Part shown: positions 25,841 through 33,817 of the stretch, piece by piece
Numbering within the stretch: position 1 is the first letter of the stretch
Layout of the letters: every line of letters starts with the position of its first letter
Assembly: GCF_030464365.1 (NCBI RefSeq)
Contig: NZ_VCYI01000001.1
Span: 210,654-274,653, forward strand
Source of the DNA: Methanoculleus methanifontis
GTDB taxonomy: Archaea > Halobacteriota > Methanomicrobia > Methanomicrobiales > Methanoculleaceae
DNA: 64,000 bases
Reading direction: 5' to 3'
Position numbers and translations under genes: made by a program
Notes under the pieces: model-generated
Database searches by the model: none
Told to the model about the DNA's origin: nothing
Seen by the model: the letters and a program-made list of their open reading frames with translations, nothing else

Positions 25841-28033
25841 GTGACTGGTTCGATGTATTATGCTCACTCTACAGACGATCCCGATAAGCGTGACTGGCAG
25901 TTGCTGAGAGTCCACCTGCAGAACGTGGCTGACATTGCTTCGGAGTTCGCAGGCTGTTTCGGTGCCGGTGACCTTGGCTATGCTGGTGGCTTGCTGCACG
26001 ATATCGGGAAGTACTCGCCTGAGTTCCAGCGCCGCCTCGAAGGAGCAAACATGCGGGTCGACCACTCGACTGCCGGTGCACGGGAGGCAAGGGGGTTGTA
26101 TCACTGGCAGTTGAGCCGCGTTCTGGAGTATATCATCACCGGACACCACGGCGGCCTCTTGAATTACGGCAGCAGTGAAAGCGGGCTTGAGGAGCGCCTG
26201 GAAAAGAAGCTTCTGCCGGATTACTCGACATACCAGGATGAGATCTCAATCCTTGATCTCGCGAGTTTCCGCCTGAGGTTGCAGCCGGTTCAGAGAAAGA
26301 CGGGATTCTCAATAGGTTTCTTCACGCGCATGCTCTACTCGTGCCTTGTCGATGGGGATTCCCTCGATACCGAAGGTTTTGCAGACCCCGGCTCGGCCTC
26401 TGTCCGGGGGCGATACGAATCGTTCGAGACCCTCTCCCGGAGGTTCGATGAGCATATGGCCGCACTCCTCTCGGGCGCCGACGAGACTCCGATCAACAGG
26501 CAGAGGAGGGAGATATACCAGCAGTGCAGAGAGAAGGCAGCCCTCCCTCCACAGATGTTTACCCTGACCGTTCCGACCGGCGGGGGGAAGACGCTCTCAT
26601 CCATGGCGTTTGCGGTTGACCACTTGAAACAGCACGATCTACAGAGGATCTTCTATGTAATCCCCTATACGAGCATCATCGAACAGAACGCCGCTACGTT
26701 CAGGAAGATCTTCGGGAGCCGGAACGTGCTGGAGCACCACAGCAACTTCGACCCGAAGGCCGTATCCGATGACGACACTGCCTCCGTGAAGCGTCTCCTT
26801 GAACTCTCGGCCGAGAACTGGGATATGCCGATCACCGTGACGACGAACGTCCAGTTCTTTGAGTCGCTCTTTTCGAACAAACGGTCGAGATGCCGCAAGA
26901 TCCACAACCTTGCCCGGAGCGTGATCATCCTCGACGAGACCCAGATGTTGCCGACGGACTTCCTGCGCCCCTGCCTCCAGGCCCTCTCTGAACTCGTCCG
27001 GAACTACGGTTCCACAGTCGTCATCTGCACGGCAACCCAGCCGAAACTCAGCAATCTTCTGGACGAATCTATCAGGCCCGTCGAGATCATGCGGTCGCCT
27101 GCAGAACTCTACGAGGCGTTTCGGCGGGTGCGCGTGAACGACCTTGGATCGTTGAGCGACGGAGAACTCACTGCCGGACTGCAAAAGCATCGCCAGGTTC
27201 TGTGCATCGTCAACACCCGGGCACATGCACAGCACCTGCATGCCGCACTCTCGGAACACGGCAGGTGCTACCACCTGAGCGCCAGAATGTGCCCTGCTCA
27301 CAGAAGGAAGCAACTGGAGGAAATTAAGGGTCTGCTCAGAGCGGGTGCAGAGTGCCGTGTCGTCTCGACCCAGCTGATCGAGGCCGGTGTGAATATTGAT
27401 TTCCCTGTTGTCTACCGGGCGATTACCGGCGTTGACTCTATCGCTCAGGCAGCCGGTCGGTGCAACCGCGAGGGGAAGGCGGACCGGGGCGAGGTCTATG
27501 TCTTCCGGTCGACCGAGAGGTATGGTCAGGCCACCAGCTGGCAGCGTCTGACTGCGGAGGTCGGCAGGATGGTCATGGACGCGCATGACGACCCGCTCTC
27601 CCTTCCGGCCGTCGAGGCCTACTTCCAGAGACTCTATTCGTATAAGGGTGACGAAGGTCTCGACCGGGAGGGGATACTGCAGTCATTCGAGAAGAGGGCT
27701 CGTGAGTTTGCATTTCCGTTCGAGGATGTCGGCTGGAAGTTCAGCATCATCGAGCAGGGAACGAAGGATCTTGTTGTTCCCTATGATGAAGAAGGGATAT
27801 CACTCGTGGACAAACTCCGATCCAGTGAATCACCGTGGCGGTATGCACGACGCCTGCAGGGGTACACGATCAACATCTATCCCAATGAGTTCCGGGAGCT
27901 GGAGCGCGCAGATGAAATCGCTCTTTTCGGCGATAGATTCTATGTGCTGAACGATATGAGCAAATACTCCGAGGAAACCGGACTTATAAATAGAAAAGGT
28001 ATTGGTGGGGAGGGATCACTACTGATTGTTTAG
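25841..28033 (+). CDS. cas3: Type I-C CRISPR nuclease-helicase Cas3
   Basis: 730 residues. The N-terminal HD nuclease domain has LLHDIGKYSP (His53, Asp54) and GHHGG near 101. The superfamily 2 helicase has Walker A VPTGGGKT (Lys250), the DExx-type box ILDETQML (Asp365) and motif VI AQAAGRCNREG. It is recruited by Cascade and degrades target DNA (family knowledge). GTG 25841 and ATG 25853 are both possible starts; neither has a clear Shine-Dalgarno site. All key residues look intact. First gene of a complete I-C operon. Confidence 0.95.
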   Translation: MTGSMYYAHSTDDPDKRDWQLLRVHLQNVADIASEFAGCFGAGDLGYAGGLLHDIGKYSPEFQRRLEGANMRVDHSTAGAREARGLYHWQLSRVLEYIITGHHGGLLNYGSSESGLEERLEKKLLPDYSTYQDEISILDLASFRLRLQPVQRKTGFSIGFFTRMLYSCLVDGDSLDTEGFADPGSASVRGRYESFETLSRRFDEHMAALLSGADETPINRQRREIYQQCREKAALPPQMFTLTVPTGGGKTLSSMAFAVDHLKQHDLQRIFYVIPYTSIIEQNAATFRKIFGSRNVLEHHSNFDPKAVSDDDTASVKRLLELSAENWDMPITVTTNVQFFESLFSNKRSRCRKIHNLARSVIILDETQMLPTDFLRPCLQALSELVRNYGSTVVICTATQPKLSNLLDESIRPVEIMRSPAELYEAFRRVRVNDLGSLSDGELTAGLQKHRQVLCIVNTRAHAQHLHAALSEHGRCYHLSARMCPAHRRKQLEEIKGLLRAGAECRVVSTQLIEAGVNIDFPVVYRAITGVDSIAQAAGRCNREGKADRGEVYVFRSTERYGQATSWQRLTAEVGRMVMDAHDDPLSLPAVEAYFQRLYSYKGDEGLDREGILQSFEKRAREFAFPFEDVGWKFSIIEQGTKDLVVPYDEEGISLVDKLRSSESPWRYARRLQGYTINIYPNEFRELERADEIALFGDRFYVLNDMSKYSEETGLINRKGIGGEGSLLIV

Positions 28034-28046
28034 GGAGGTGACGGCT

Positions 28047-28706
28047 ATTGGCTATGGAGTACGACTGAAGGTCTGGGGTGATTACGCCTGCTTCACCCGA
28101 CCGGAGATGAAGACGGAGCGGGTGAGTTACGATGTGATGACGCCGTCGGCTGCACGGGGCATCCTCGAAGCAATCCATTGGAAACCTGCCATCTGCTGGA
28201 AAATCGACAAGATCCATGTCTTAAACCCGATAAAGTTCGACAATATCCGCCGAAACGAGAGGGGGGGTAAGATCCCGGCGGCGAAGGTGAAGAGCGCGCT
28301 TCGCGGGAAGGATGTTGCTCTATTCCAAGATCAATCCCAGGGAGCTGTTCAGCGGGCATCTCTGCTGTTGCGTGATGTCTGTTACGGGATTGAAGCGCAT
28401 TTCGAACTGACCGACGAGGCGGGGCCCGACGAGACTGTCGAGAAACATTACAACATCATGCTCCGCAGGATGCGAAAGGGACAGTGCTTCTACCAGCCTT
28501 ACTTCGGCTGCCGCGAGTTCCCGGTCCGGTTTGAACTCGTTGAAGGAGAGATGCCGAAGTCCTGCTACACCGGAGAGAAAGATCTTGGGTTCATGCTCTA
28601 CGACATCGATTTTGCCGATGATATGAAGGCCATATTTTACCGTGCGGTCATGGTGGACGGCATCATCGATGTGCAGCGCTGCCTCGCTTTCGGGGGCGTC
28701 TCATGA
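28047..28706 (+). CDS. cas5c: Type I-C Cascade subunit and crRNA-processing nuclease Cas5c, probable ATT start
   Basis: About 219 residues beginning xGYGVRLKVWGDYACFTRPEMK-like, then RVSYDVMTPSAARGILEA, IHWKPAI and IHVLNPI, all conserved in Cas5c/Cas5d. In I-C systems this protein, not Cas6, cleaves the pre-crRNA. GGAGGTGA at 28034-28041 sits five bases before ATT 28047, and starting there gives the family's usual N-terminal length. The other in-frame candidates are GTG 28038, inside the Shine-Dalgarno site, and TTG 28026, inside cas3. The end overlaps cas8c by four bases. Confidence 0.9.
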   Translation: MGYGVRLKVWGDYACFTRPEMKTERVSYDVMTPSAARGILEAIHWKPAICWKIDKIHVLNPIKFDNIRRNERGGKIPAAKVKSALRGKDVALFQDQSQGAVQRASLLLRDVCYGIEAHFELTDEAGPDETVEKHYNIMLRRMRKGQCFYQPYFGCREFPVRFELVEGEMPKSCYTGEKDLGFMLYDIDFADDMKAIFYRAVMVDGIIDVQRCLAFGGVS

Positions 28707-30592
28707 TCATCCAGTCCCTCTGTCGTTATTATGACATTCTGGCGGAGGATGAGGACGTAACGATCTCCCGGCCGGGTTACAGCAGTGGAAAGGTGTCGTT
28801 TGCGCTGGTTCTCAGTCCCGAAGGGGAGTTGTCGTATATCGTCGATCTCAGGAGTGACGACAAAAAACCACGACCACGGGTTATGGATGTGCCGCTACAG
28901 GCTACCCGTGCAGCAGGCATAGCGCCTTACGTCCTGTGTGACAACGCAAAATATGTCTTTGGTGTTGAGAAATTCAAGCGAAACGAATTTGAAAAGAAGT
29001 TCCTGAAACCTTCCAGTGAGGCCCCGTCTCCTGAGTACAGGGTTCTGGCTGAGAGCGATAAAGAGGTCGTTGTGGTTCATCAGCGCTCAAGGGACTATTT
29101 TGAAGCCTTTAAGGCCCGTCAGCATGAGATATTCGATTCACTTGACGATCCCGGCATCCGGGCTCTTTTTGCCTTTCTGGATACCTGGAACCCCGAGGCC
29201 TTTACCTGGCATCCGAAGATCGTAGAACATATGGATGTTCTTCTCAGCGGGGGGAGCTGCATCTTCGAATGCGATGGGGTCTTCTTGCACACGAAACCTT
29301 CGGTGAGGAAGGCCTGGGAGCAGTACCACTCCAATAATAGAGACGGTAATACCTTTACTGCTCAGTGCCTTGTGACCGGAGAACTGGGTGCGATAGCCCG
29401 CATACATCAGCACCTTAAGGGCGTTTCTGGCGCTCAAATGTCGGGGGCTTCACTTGTCGGTTTTAATGACGATTCATTCTGCTCGTACGGAAAAAAGCAG
29501 AGTTTTAATGCTCCGGTTAGCGAGTCGTCGGTGTTCAAGTACACCACCACCCTGAACTACCTCCTTGCCCGTCAGGACTATCGAATGCGGATTGCCGATA
29601 CAACGGTTGTATTCTGGGCAGAAACGAATGGTACCGCCTGCGAGGAGGTTGTAAACTTCTTTTTCGATCCTCATGAGGGTACAGAGGGAAATACAGATGA
29701 AGATCCCTCTGATCCGGCAAGGGTGCAGAACTGGCGGAAGATCGAGCTGATGGGGGATGTTCTCGACAAAGTTCGGACGGGCCGGAAGATCCATATCGAG
29801 GATGTCGGGGCGGACCCTGAGACGAATTTCTACATGCTCGGTCTGGCTCCAAACAATGCGAGACTCGCGGTGCGGTTCTGGCACGTTGACACCTTTGGCA
29901 GTTTCGTCGTGAGAGCGGCACGGCACCACCTGGACATGGAGATCGTCAGAGGTGATTACGATCCGCAATACGTGTCGCTATATCGCCTGCTCAAGGAGAC
30001 CGTTGCACAAAGCTCCGATAATACAGCGGCCTCGCCACTCATCGGCGGTCTCCTTATGAGGTCGATCCTGAACGGTACGCCCTATCCGGTTCAGATGTAC
30101 AGTGCGATTCTCAGTAGAGCGAAGGTTGAGCGGTCGATTAACTCTGTCAGGGCGGGCTTTATCAAGGCCTACCTGCTCCGGCTTGCGAGAGCCGGCTTGA
30201 CGAATTTACAGGAGGATATGATTAGCGTGAGTCTAAACGAAGAGAACCAGAACGTGCCGTATCGCCTTGGAAGGCTGTTTGCGGTGCTTGAGAAGGCGCA
30301 GGCCGATACGAACCGAGAGATGAAGAGCACGATCAACAGCAAGTACTTCAGCAGCGCGTCGACGACGCCGGCGGTGGTCTTCCCTGTTCTGCTGAAACTC
30401 GCACAGCACCACATAGCCAAGTCGGACTGGGGATTCAAGATATCCCAGGGTATTGAAGAAACGCTGCAGGGAGTGAACGAGTTCCCTGCGTATCTGACCC
30501 TGGAGGAACAGGGTATGTTCATGCTTGGTTATTACCACCAGAGGAAGGCGTTTTTCAAAAAGAAAGAGGAAATTGCAAGCGAAGGTGAATGA
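28703..30592 (+). CDS. cas8c: Type I-C Cascade large subunit Cas8c
   Basis: 629 residues, Csd1/Cas8c family. Typical segments are MIIQSLCRYYDIL at the start, DLRSDDKKPRPRVMDVP, SRDYFEAFKARQ, GASLVGFNDDSFCSYGKKQSFNAPVS and the C-terminal YRLGRLFAVLEKAQ ... YYHQRKAFF. It recognises the PAM and holds the target DNA (family knowledge). ATG 28703 overlaps cas5c as ATGA, so translation is coupled. The last 124 codons also encode a probable Cas11c from an internal start. Confidence 0.95.
   Translation: MIIQSLCRYYDILAEDEDVTISRPGYSSGKVSFALVLSPEGELSYIVDLRSDDKKPRPRVMDVPLQATRAAGIAPYVLCDNAKYVFGVEKFKRNEFEKKFLKPSSEAPSPEYRVLAESDKEVVVVHQRSRDYFEAFKARQHEIFDSLDDPGIRALFAFLDTWNPEAFTWHPKIVEHMDVLLSGGSCIFECDGVFLHTKPSVRKAWEQYHSNNRDGNTFTAQCLVTGELGAIARIHQHLKGVSGAQMSGASLVGFNDDSFCSYGKKQSFNAPVSESSVFKYTTTLNYLLARQDYRMRIADTTVVFWAETNGTACEEVVNFFFDPHEGTEGNTDEDPSDPARVQNWRKIELMGDVLDKVRTGRKIHIEDVGADPETNFYMLGLAPNNARLAVRFWHVDTFGSFVVRAARHHLDMEIVRGDYDPQYVSLYRLLKETVAQSSDNTAASPLIGGLLMRSILNGTPYPVQMYSAILSRAKVERSINSVRAGFIKAYLLRLARAGLTNLQEDMISVSLNEENQNVPYRLGRLFAVLEKAQADTNREMKSTINSKYFSSASTTPAVVFPVLLKLAQHHIAKSDWGFKISQGIEETLQGVNEFPAYLTLEEQGMFMLGYYHQRKAFFKKKEEIASEGE
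30218..30592 (+). CDS. cas11c: Probable Cas11c small subunit from an internal start within cas8c
   Basis: In type I-C systems a separate small subunit is made by internal translation of the cas8c 3' end (established for several bacterial systems). Here AGGAGG at 30210-30215 lies inside cas8c directly before in-frame ATG 30218, followed by ISVSLNEENQNVPYRLGRL and the helical domain expected for Cas11c, about 124 residues in all. Spacing to ATG is only two bases; in-frame ATT 30221 (five bases) and GTG 30227 (eleven bases) are alternatives. The exact start is therefore uncertain. Confidence 0.65.
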   Translation: MISVSLNEENQNVPYRLGRLFAVLEKAQADTNREMKSTINSKYFSSASTTPAVVFPVLLKLAQHHIAKSDWGFKISQGIEETLQGVNEFPAYLTLEEQGMFMLGYYHQRKAFFKKKEEIASEGE

Positions 30593-30594
30593 TT

Positions 30595-31446
30595 ATGAGT
30601 GAACCCATCGAAAACCGATATGAGTTTGTACTGTTGTTTGATGTCGAGAACGGGAATCCAAACGGTGATCCGGATATGGGAAACATGCCGCGGGTCGATC
30701 CGCAGACCGGGCATGGTATCGTGACTGATGTCTGTCTCAAGAGAAAGATCCGGGATTACGTTGATCTGGTGAAGAGTAGCGTCCCCGGTTATGGGATCTA
30801 CGTCCAATCCGGTGTGGTTCTGAACGAACAGCACAAGAAGGCGTACGACTATCTTGGCATCGAGCCCAGTGCAAAAAAACCAAAGGATGACCGGCTGACA
30901 AGGTTCATGTGCGATAACTTCTTTGATATCCGGACGTTCGGTGCCGTGATGACCACGGAAGTGAACTGCGGGCAGGTCAGGGGACCTGTGCAACTCAACT
31001 TCGGCCGGAGCATCGATCCGATCTTCCAGCAGGAGATTACGATTACCCGCCAGGCGGTCGCGAACGAGAGGGATAGTGAGAAAGGCCAGACGATGGGGAA
31101 GAAGCAGGTTGTCCCGTACGCGCTCTACCGCACCGAGGGCTATATCTCCGCTCACCTCGCCCAGAAGACGACGAGGTTCTCCGAGGAAGACCTGGAACTC
31201 TTCTGGGAAGGCCTTGTCAATATGTTCGAGCACGACCATTCGGCCTCAAGAGGAAAGTTGTCCGCCCGGAAACTTATCGTCTTCAAGCACGACACGGCGC
31301 TGGGGTGCTGCCAGTCCCATCTCCTGTTCGATAAGATCAAAGTGGACCGCACCTCCGGTGATCTGCCTCCGCGTTCCTTCGGGGATTACCGGGTCACTAT
31401 CGACAAAAACGTGCCCGCCGGCGTTGAGGTAATCGAAAAGTTATGA
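30595..31446 (+). CDS. cas7c: Type I-C Cascade backbone Cas7c
   Basis: 283 residues, Csd2/Cas7 family. The N-terminal YEFVLLFDVENGNPNGDPD, IVTDVCLKRKIRDYV, and FFDIRTFGAVM are characteristic; the C-terminal half has VVPYALYRTEGYISA. Six or more copies coat the crRNA in Cascade (family knowledge). ATG 30595 follows GGTGA by six bases and starts two bases after the cas8c stop. The end overlaps cas4 by four bases. Confidence 0.95.
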   Translation: MSEPIENRYEFVLLFDVENGNPNGDPDMGNMPRVDPQTGHGIVTDVCLKRKIRDYVDLVKSSVPGYGIYVQSGVVLNEQHKKAYDYLGIEPSAKKPKDDRLTRFMCDNFFDIRTFGAVMTTEVNCGQVRGPVQLNFGRSIDPIFQQEITITRQAVANERDSEKGQTMGKKQVVPYALYRTEGYISAHLAQKTTRFSEEDLELFWEGLVNMFEHDHSASRGKLSARKLIVFKHDTALGCCQSHLLFDKIKVDRTSGDLPPRSFGDYRVTIDKNVPAGVEVIEKL

Positions 31447-32126
31447 GGAAGAGGTATACCGACGAAGAACTGTTGGCGTTGTCGGGCATCCAGCACTTCT
31501 GCTTTTGCCCACGGCAGTGGGCGCTCATCCACGTCGAGCGCCAGTGGGAGGAGAACCTCAGGACGGCGGAAGGCCGCCTGATCCACCAGCGGGTGGACGA
31601 CCCGTTCTTCACTGAGAGCCGCGGCGATGTCATCGTCTCGCGGGCGGTTCCGCTCGTCTCATACGGCCTTGGCCTCTATGGTGTGGCCGACGTGGTCGAG
31701 TGCATCCGCTCGGAGGATGGCGTCTCTCTTCCGGGTCGTGAAGGTCTCTGGGCGATGAGGCCGGTGGAGTACAAGCGGGGGAGACCCAAGATTGATGAGC
31801 GCGATGAGGTTCAGTTGTGCGCCCAGGCGCTCTGCCTTGAAGAGATGCTTGATACCCGTATCGGCCGGGGTGACTTCTATTATAACGAGATCCGGCGGAG
31901 AGTGCCGCTGCTACTCTCTGATGAATTGCGAGAGCGGGTTTACACGTTATCAGAAGAGATGCACGTTCTCTTCGCCAGAGGCGTCACACCCGCGGCCGAG
32001 GTCTCGCGGAAGTGCAACCTCTGTTCTCTCCAAAATGTCTGCATGCCAAAACTGACGAAAAAGCCTCGTTCTGTTCGTAAATATCTACAGAAACACGTCA
32101 AAGAGGCTTGTGTAGAGGATGTCTGA
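31443..32126 (+). CDS. cas4: CRISPR adaptation exonuclease Cas4
   Basis: 227 residues. Four cysteines for an iron-sulfur cluster are present: one or both in FCFCPRQWALIH near residue 20 and three in CNLCSLQNVC near 205. The RecB-like nuclease core has GVADVVE, then PVEYKRGRPK and DEVQLCAQALCLEEM. In I-C systems Cas4 joins Cas1-Cas2 to trim prespacers and select those with a PAM (family knowledge). ATG 31443 overlaps the cas7c stop as ATGA. Confidence 0.95.
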   Translation: MRKRYTDEELLALSGIQHFCFCPRQWALIHVERQWEENLRTAEGRLIHQRVDDPFFTESRGDVIVSRAVPLVSYGLGLYGVADVVECIRSEDGVSLPGREGLWAMRPVEYKRGRPKIDERDEVQLCAQALCLEEMLDTRIGRGDFYYNEIRRRVPLLLSDELRERVYTLSEEMHVLFARGVTPAAEVSRKCNLCSLQNVCMPKLTKKPRSVRKYLQKHVKEACVEDV

Positions 32127-32193
32127 GTCCTGAGGGAATTGAGCGGCATGTGCACCCCAAGAGATTGACCCCGTTTGCCAGGAGGCTCTGTGG

Positions 32194-33225
32194 ATGAGGA
32201 AATTGCTGAATACGCTGTACGTGACGACGCCGGAGTCCTACCTGACCCGCGAGAGGGAGAATGTCGTTGTCAGAGTCGATAACAAGGAGAAATTCCGTAT
32301 TCCGATCCACAACCTCGAGGGGATCGTCTGTTTCGGTTACATGGGGGCGAGCCCTCACCTGATGCGGCTCTGTTCCGATAACAATGTCGCCCTGTCATTT
32401 TTAACGCCGTCCGGGAAGTTTCTGGGAAGAGTCAACGGTCGGGTGCGCGGCAACGTTCTGTTGCGGCGGATCCAGTTCCGGAAAGCGGATAATTGCGATG
32501 CGTCGCTGGATATCGCGAAGTCTTTCATCATCGGCAAGATCGTGAACTGCCGGACAGTCCTCGGGCGGGGCATCCGTGACCACGGCGCTGTTATCGATTC
32601 CGATAAGGTTCGAGCGGTGGATGCTTTGCTGATCGAGAACCTCTTGAAGGTTGAGGGTTGCGGTTCTGCCGATACGCTCCGGGGGGTTGAAGGGAACTGT
32701 GCTAAGTTCTATTTCATCACTCTTGACGAGTTGATCCTCAAACAGAAGGATGATTTTTACCTGTTTGAACGGAACCGGAGGCCGCCGCTGGACAATATGA
32801 ATGCGTTGCTCTCTTTTCTGTATACGCTCCTTGCTCACGATGTTGAATCTGCTCTGGAGACGGTGGGGCTTGACCCCTACGTCGGGTTCTTCCATACCGA
32901 CCGACCTGGACGGCCGAGTCTGGCGCTTGATATGATGGAGGAACTGCGGCCGTTTATGGCCGACCGCCTTGCACTGAATCTTGTGAACATGAAGCAGATC
33001 AGCGGCGGCGACTTTCTGAAGAAGGAGAATGGTGGGGTTATTCTGACGGATGGGGGGCGAAAATCGGTCATTGGAGCATGGCAGAAGCGTAAGCAGGACA
33101 CGATTATGCATCCGTACCTGAACGAGAAGATACCTATTGGGCTGCTTCCGTATGTGCAGGCGATGCTGATGGCTCGTTTTCTGCGGGGAGACATCGACGG
33201 TTATCCACCGTTCTTCATGAATTGA
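32194..33225 (+). CDS. cas1: CRISPR integrase Cas1
   Basis: 343 residues, I-C type. The metal-binding residues are visible as Glu166 (RGVEGNCAKFYF), His234 (GFFHTDRPGRPSLALD) and acidic residues Asp246/Glu249 (ALDMMEELRP). The N-terminal beta domain and the NRRPPLDNMNALLSFLYTLL helix are conserved. Works with Cas2 to insert spacers at the leader end. A 67-base gap after cas4 holds a fresh GGAGG eight bases before ATG 32194. All active-site residues look intact. Confidence 0.95.
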   Translation: MRKLLNTLYVTTPESYLTRERENVVVRVDNKEKFRIPIHNLEGIVCFGYMGASPHLMRLCSDNNVALSFLTPSGKFLGRVNGRVRGNVLLRRIQFRKADNCDASLDIAKSFIIGKIVNCRTVLGRGIRDHGAVIDSDKVRAVDALLIENLLKVEGCGSADTLRGVEGNCAKFYFITLDELILKQKDDFYLFERNRRPPLDNMNALLSFLYTLLAHDVESALETVGLDPYVGFFHTDRPGRPSLALDMMEELRPFMADRLALNLVNMKQISGGDFLKKENGGVILTDGGRKSVIGAWQKRKQDTIMHPYLNEKIPIGLLPYVQAMLMARFLRGDIDGYPPFFMN

Positions 33226-33235
33226 GGTGTTCTGG

Positions 33236-33526
33236 ATGATGGTTCTGGTCACGTATGATGTCAATACCGAGACTCCCGATGGAAAGAAACGGCTTCGCAG
33301 GGTGGCGAAGGAGTGTGTGAATTACGGGCAGCGGGTTCAGAACTCCGTATTTGAATGTCTCGTCGATCCTGCCCAGTTTGCGAAGCTTAAACACTCCTTA
33401 TGTGGAATGATCGATGACGAGAGAGATAGCCTCCGCTTCTATTACCTGGGGAAGAACTGGAAAAACCGGGTGGAGCACTTCGGTGCAAAGGGAGGATACG
33501 ATCCGGAGGGTTTATTAGTGACATGA
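33236..33526 (+). CDS. cas2: CRISPR adaptation protein Cas2
   Basis: 96 residues, the usual length. Starts MMVLVTYDVNTE with the conserved Asp of the ferredoxin-like fold, then GKKRLRRVAKEC, YGQRVQNSVFEC and a C-terminal strand. It forms the central dimer of the Cas1-Cas2 integrase. ATG 33236 has GAGGTG upstream; in-frame codons from 33227 precede it. Last gene of the cas operon; it ends about 290 bases before the first repeat. Confidence 0.95.
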   Translation: MMVLVTYDVNTETPDGKKRLRRVAKECVNYGQRVQNSVFECLVDPAQFAKLKHSLCGMIDDERDSLRFYYLGKNWKNRVEHFGAKGGYDPEGLLVT

Positions 33527-33817
33527 CTCTGCGAACCTCAAGTGGACAGTGATTCCCGGGGGGTTCGCGGAGAAATTTCTCAACTGTTATTTCTTTCTTG
33601 CGGTGTGGCTGCTCTGGTTGACGTGTTGGGTGTCCCCCTGAAGAGGAAACTGCTTTACGAGAACTATTTTTAAGTTAATATATTCGGCAGCGTATTTTTA
33701 TCGGTCCGCTGAATTGGTTGAAAAGAACATTTATCTGTCTGCCGATTGAATACCGCTGTAATTCGGATTGTCCTGTCTCTCCTGAAGGGATGTGAGGATG
33801 ATCCGGGTTGTCTTGCA
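33527..33817 (+). promoter_or_regulatory. CRISPR leader with promoter
   Basis: 291 bases, AT-richer than surroundings, between cas2 and the first repeat. TTTTTAAGTTAATATATTC near 33666-33684 is a strong TATA region, and TATTTTTATC at about 33691 a second. The array is read on the plus strand, in line with this leader position; new spacers should be added at 33818. Confidence 0.75.
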
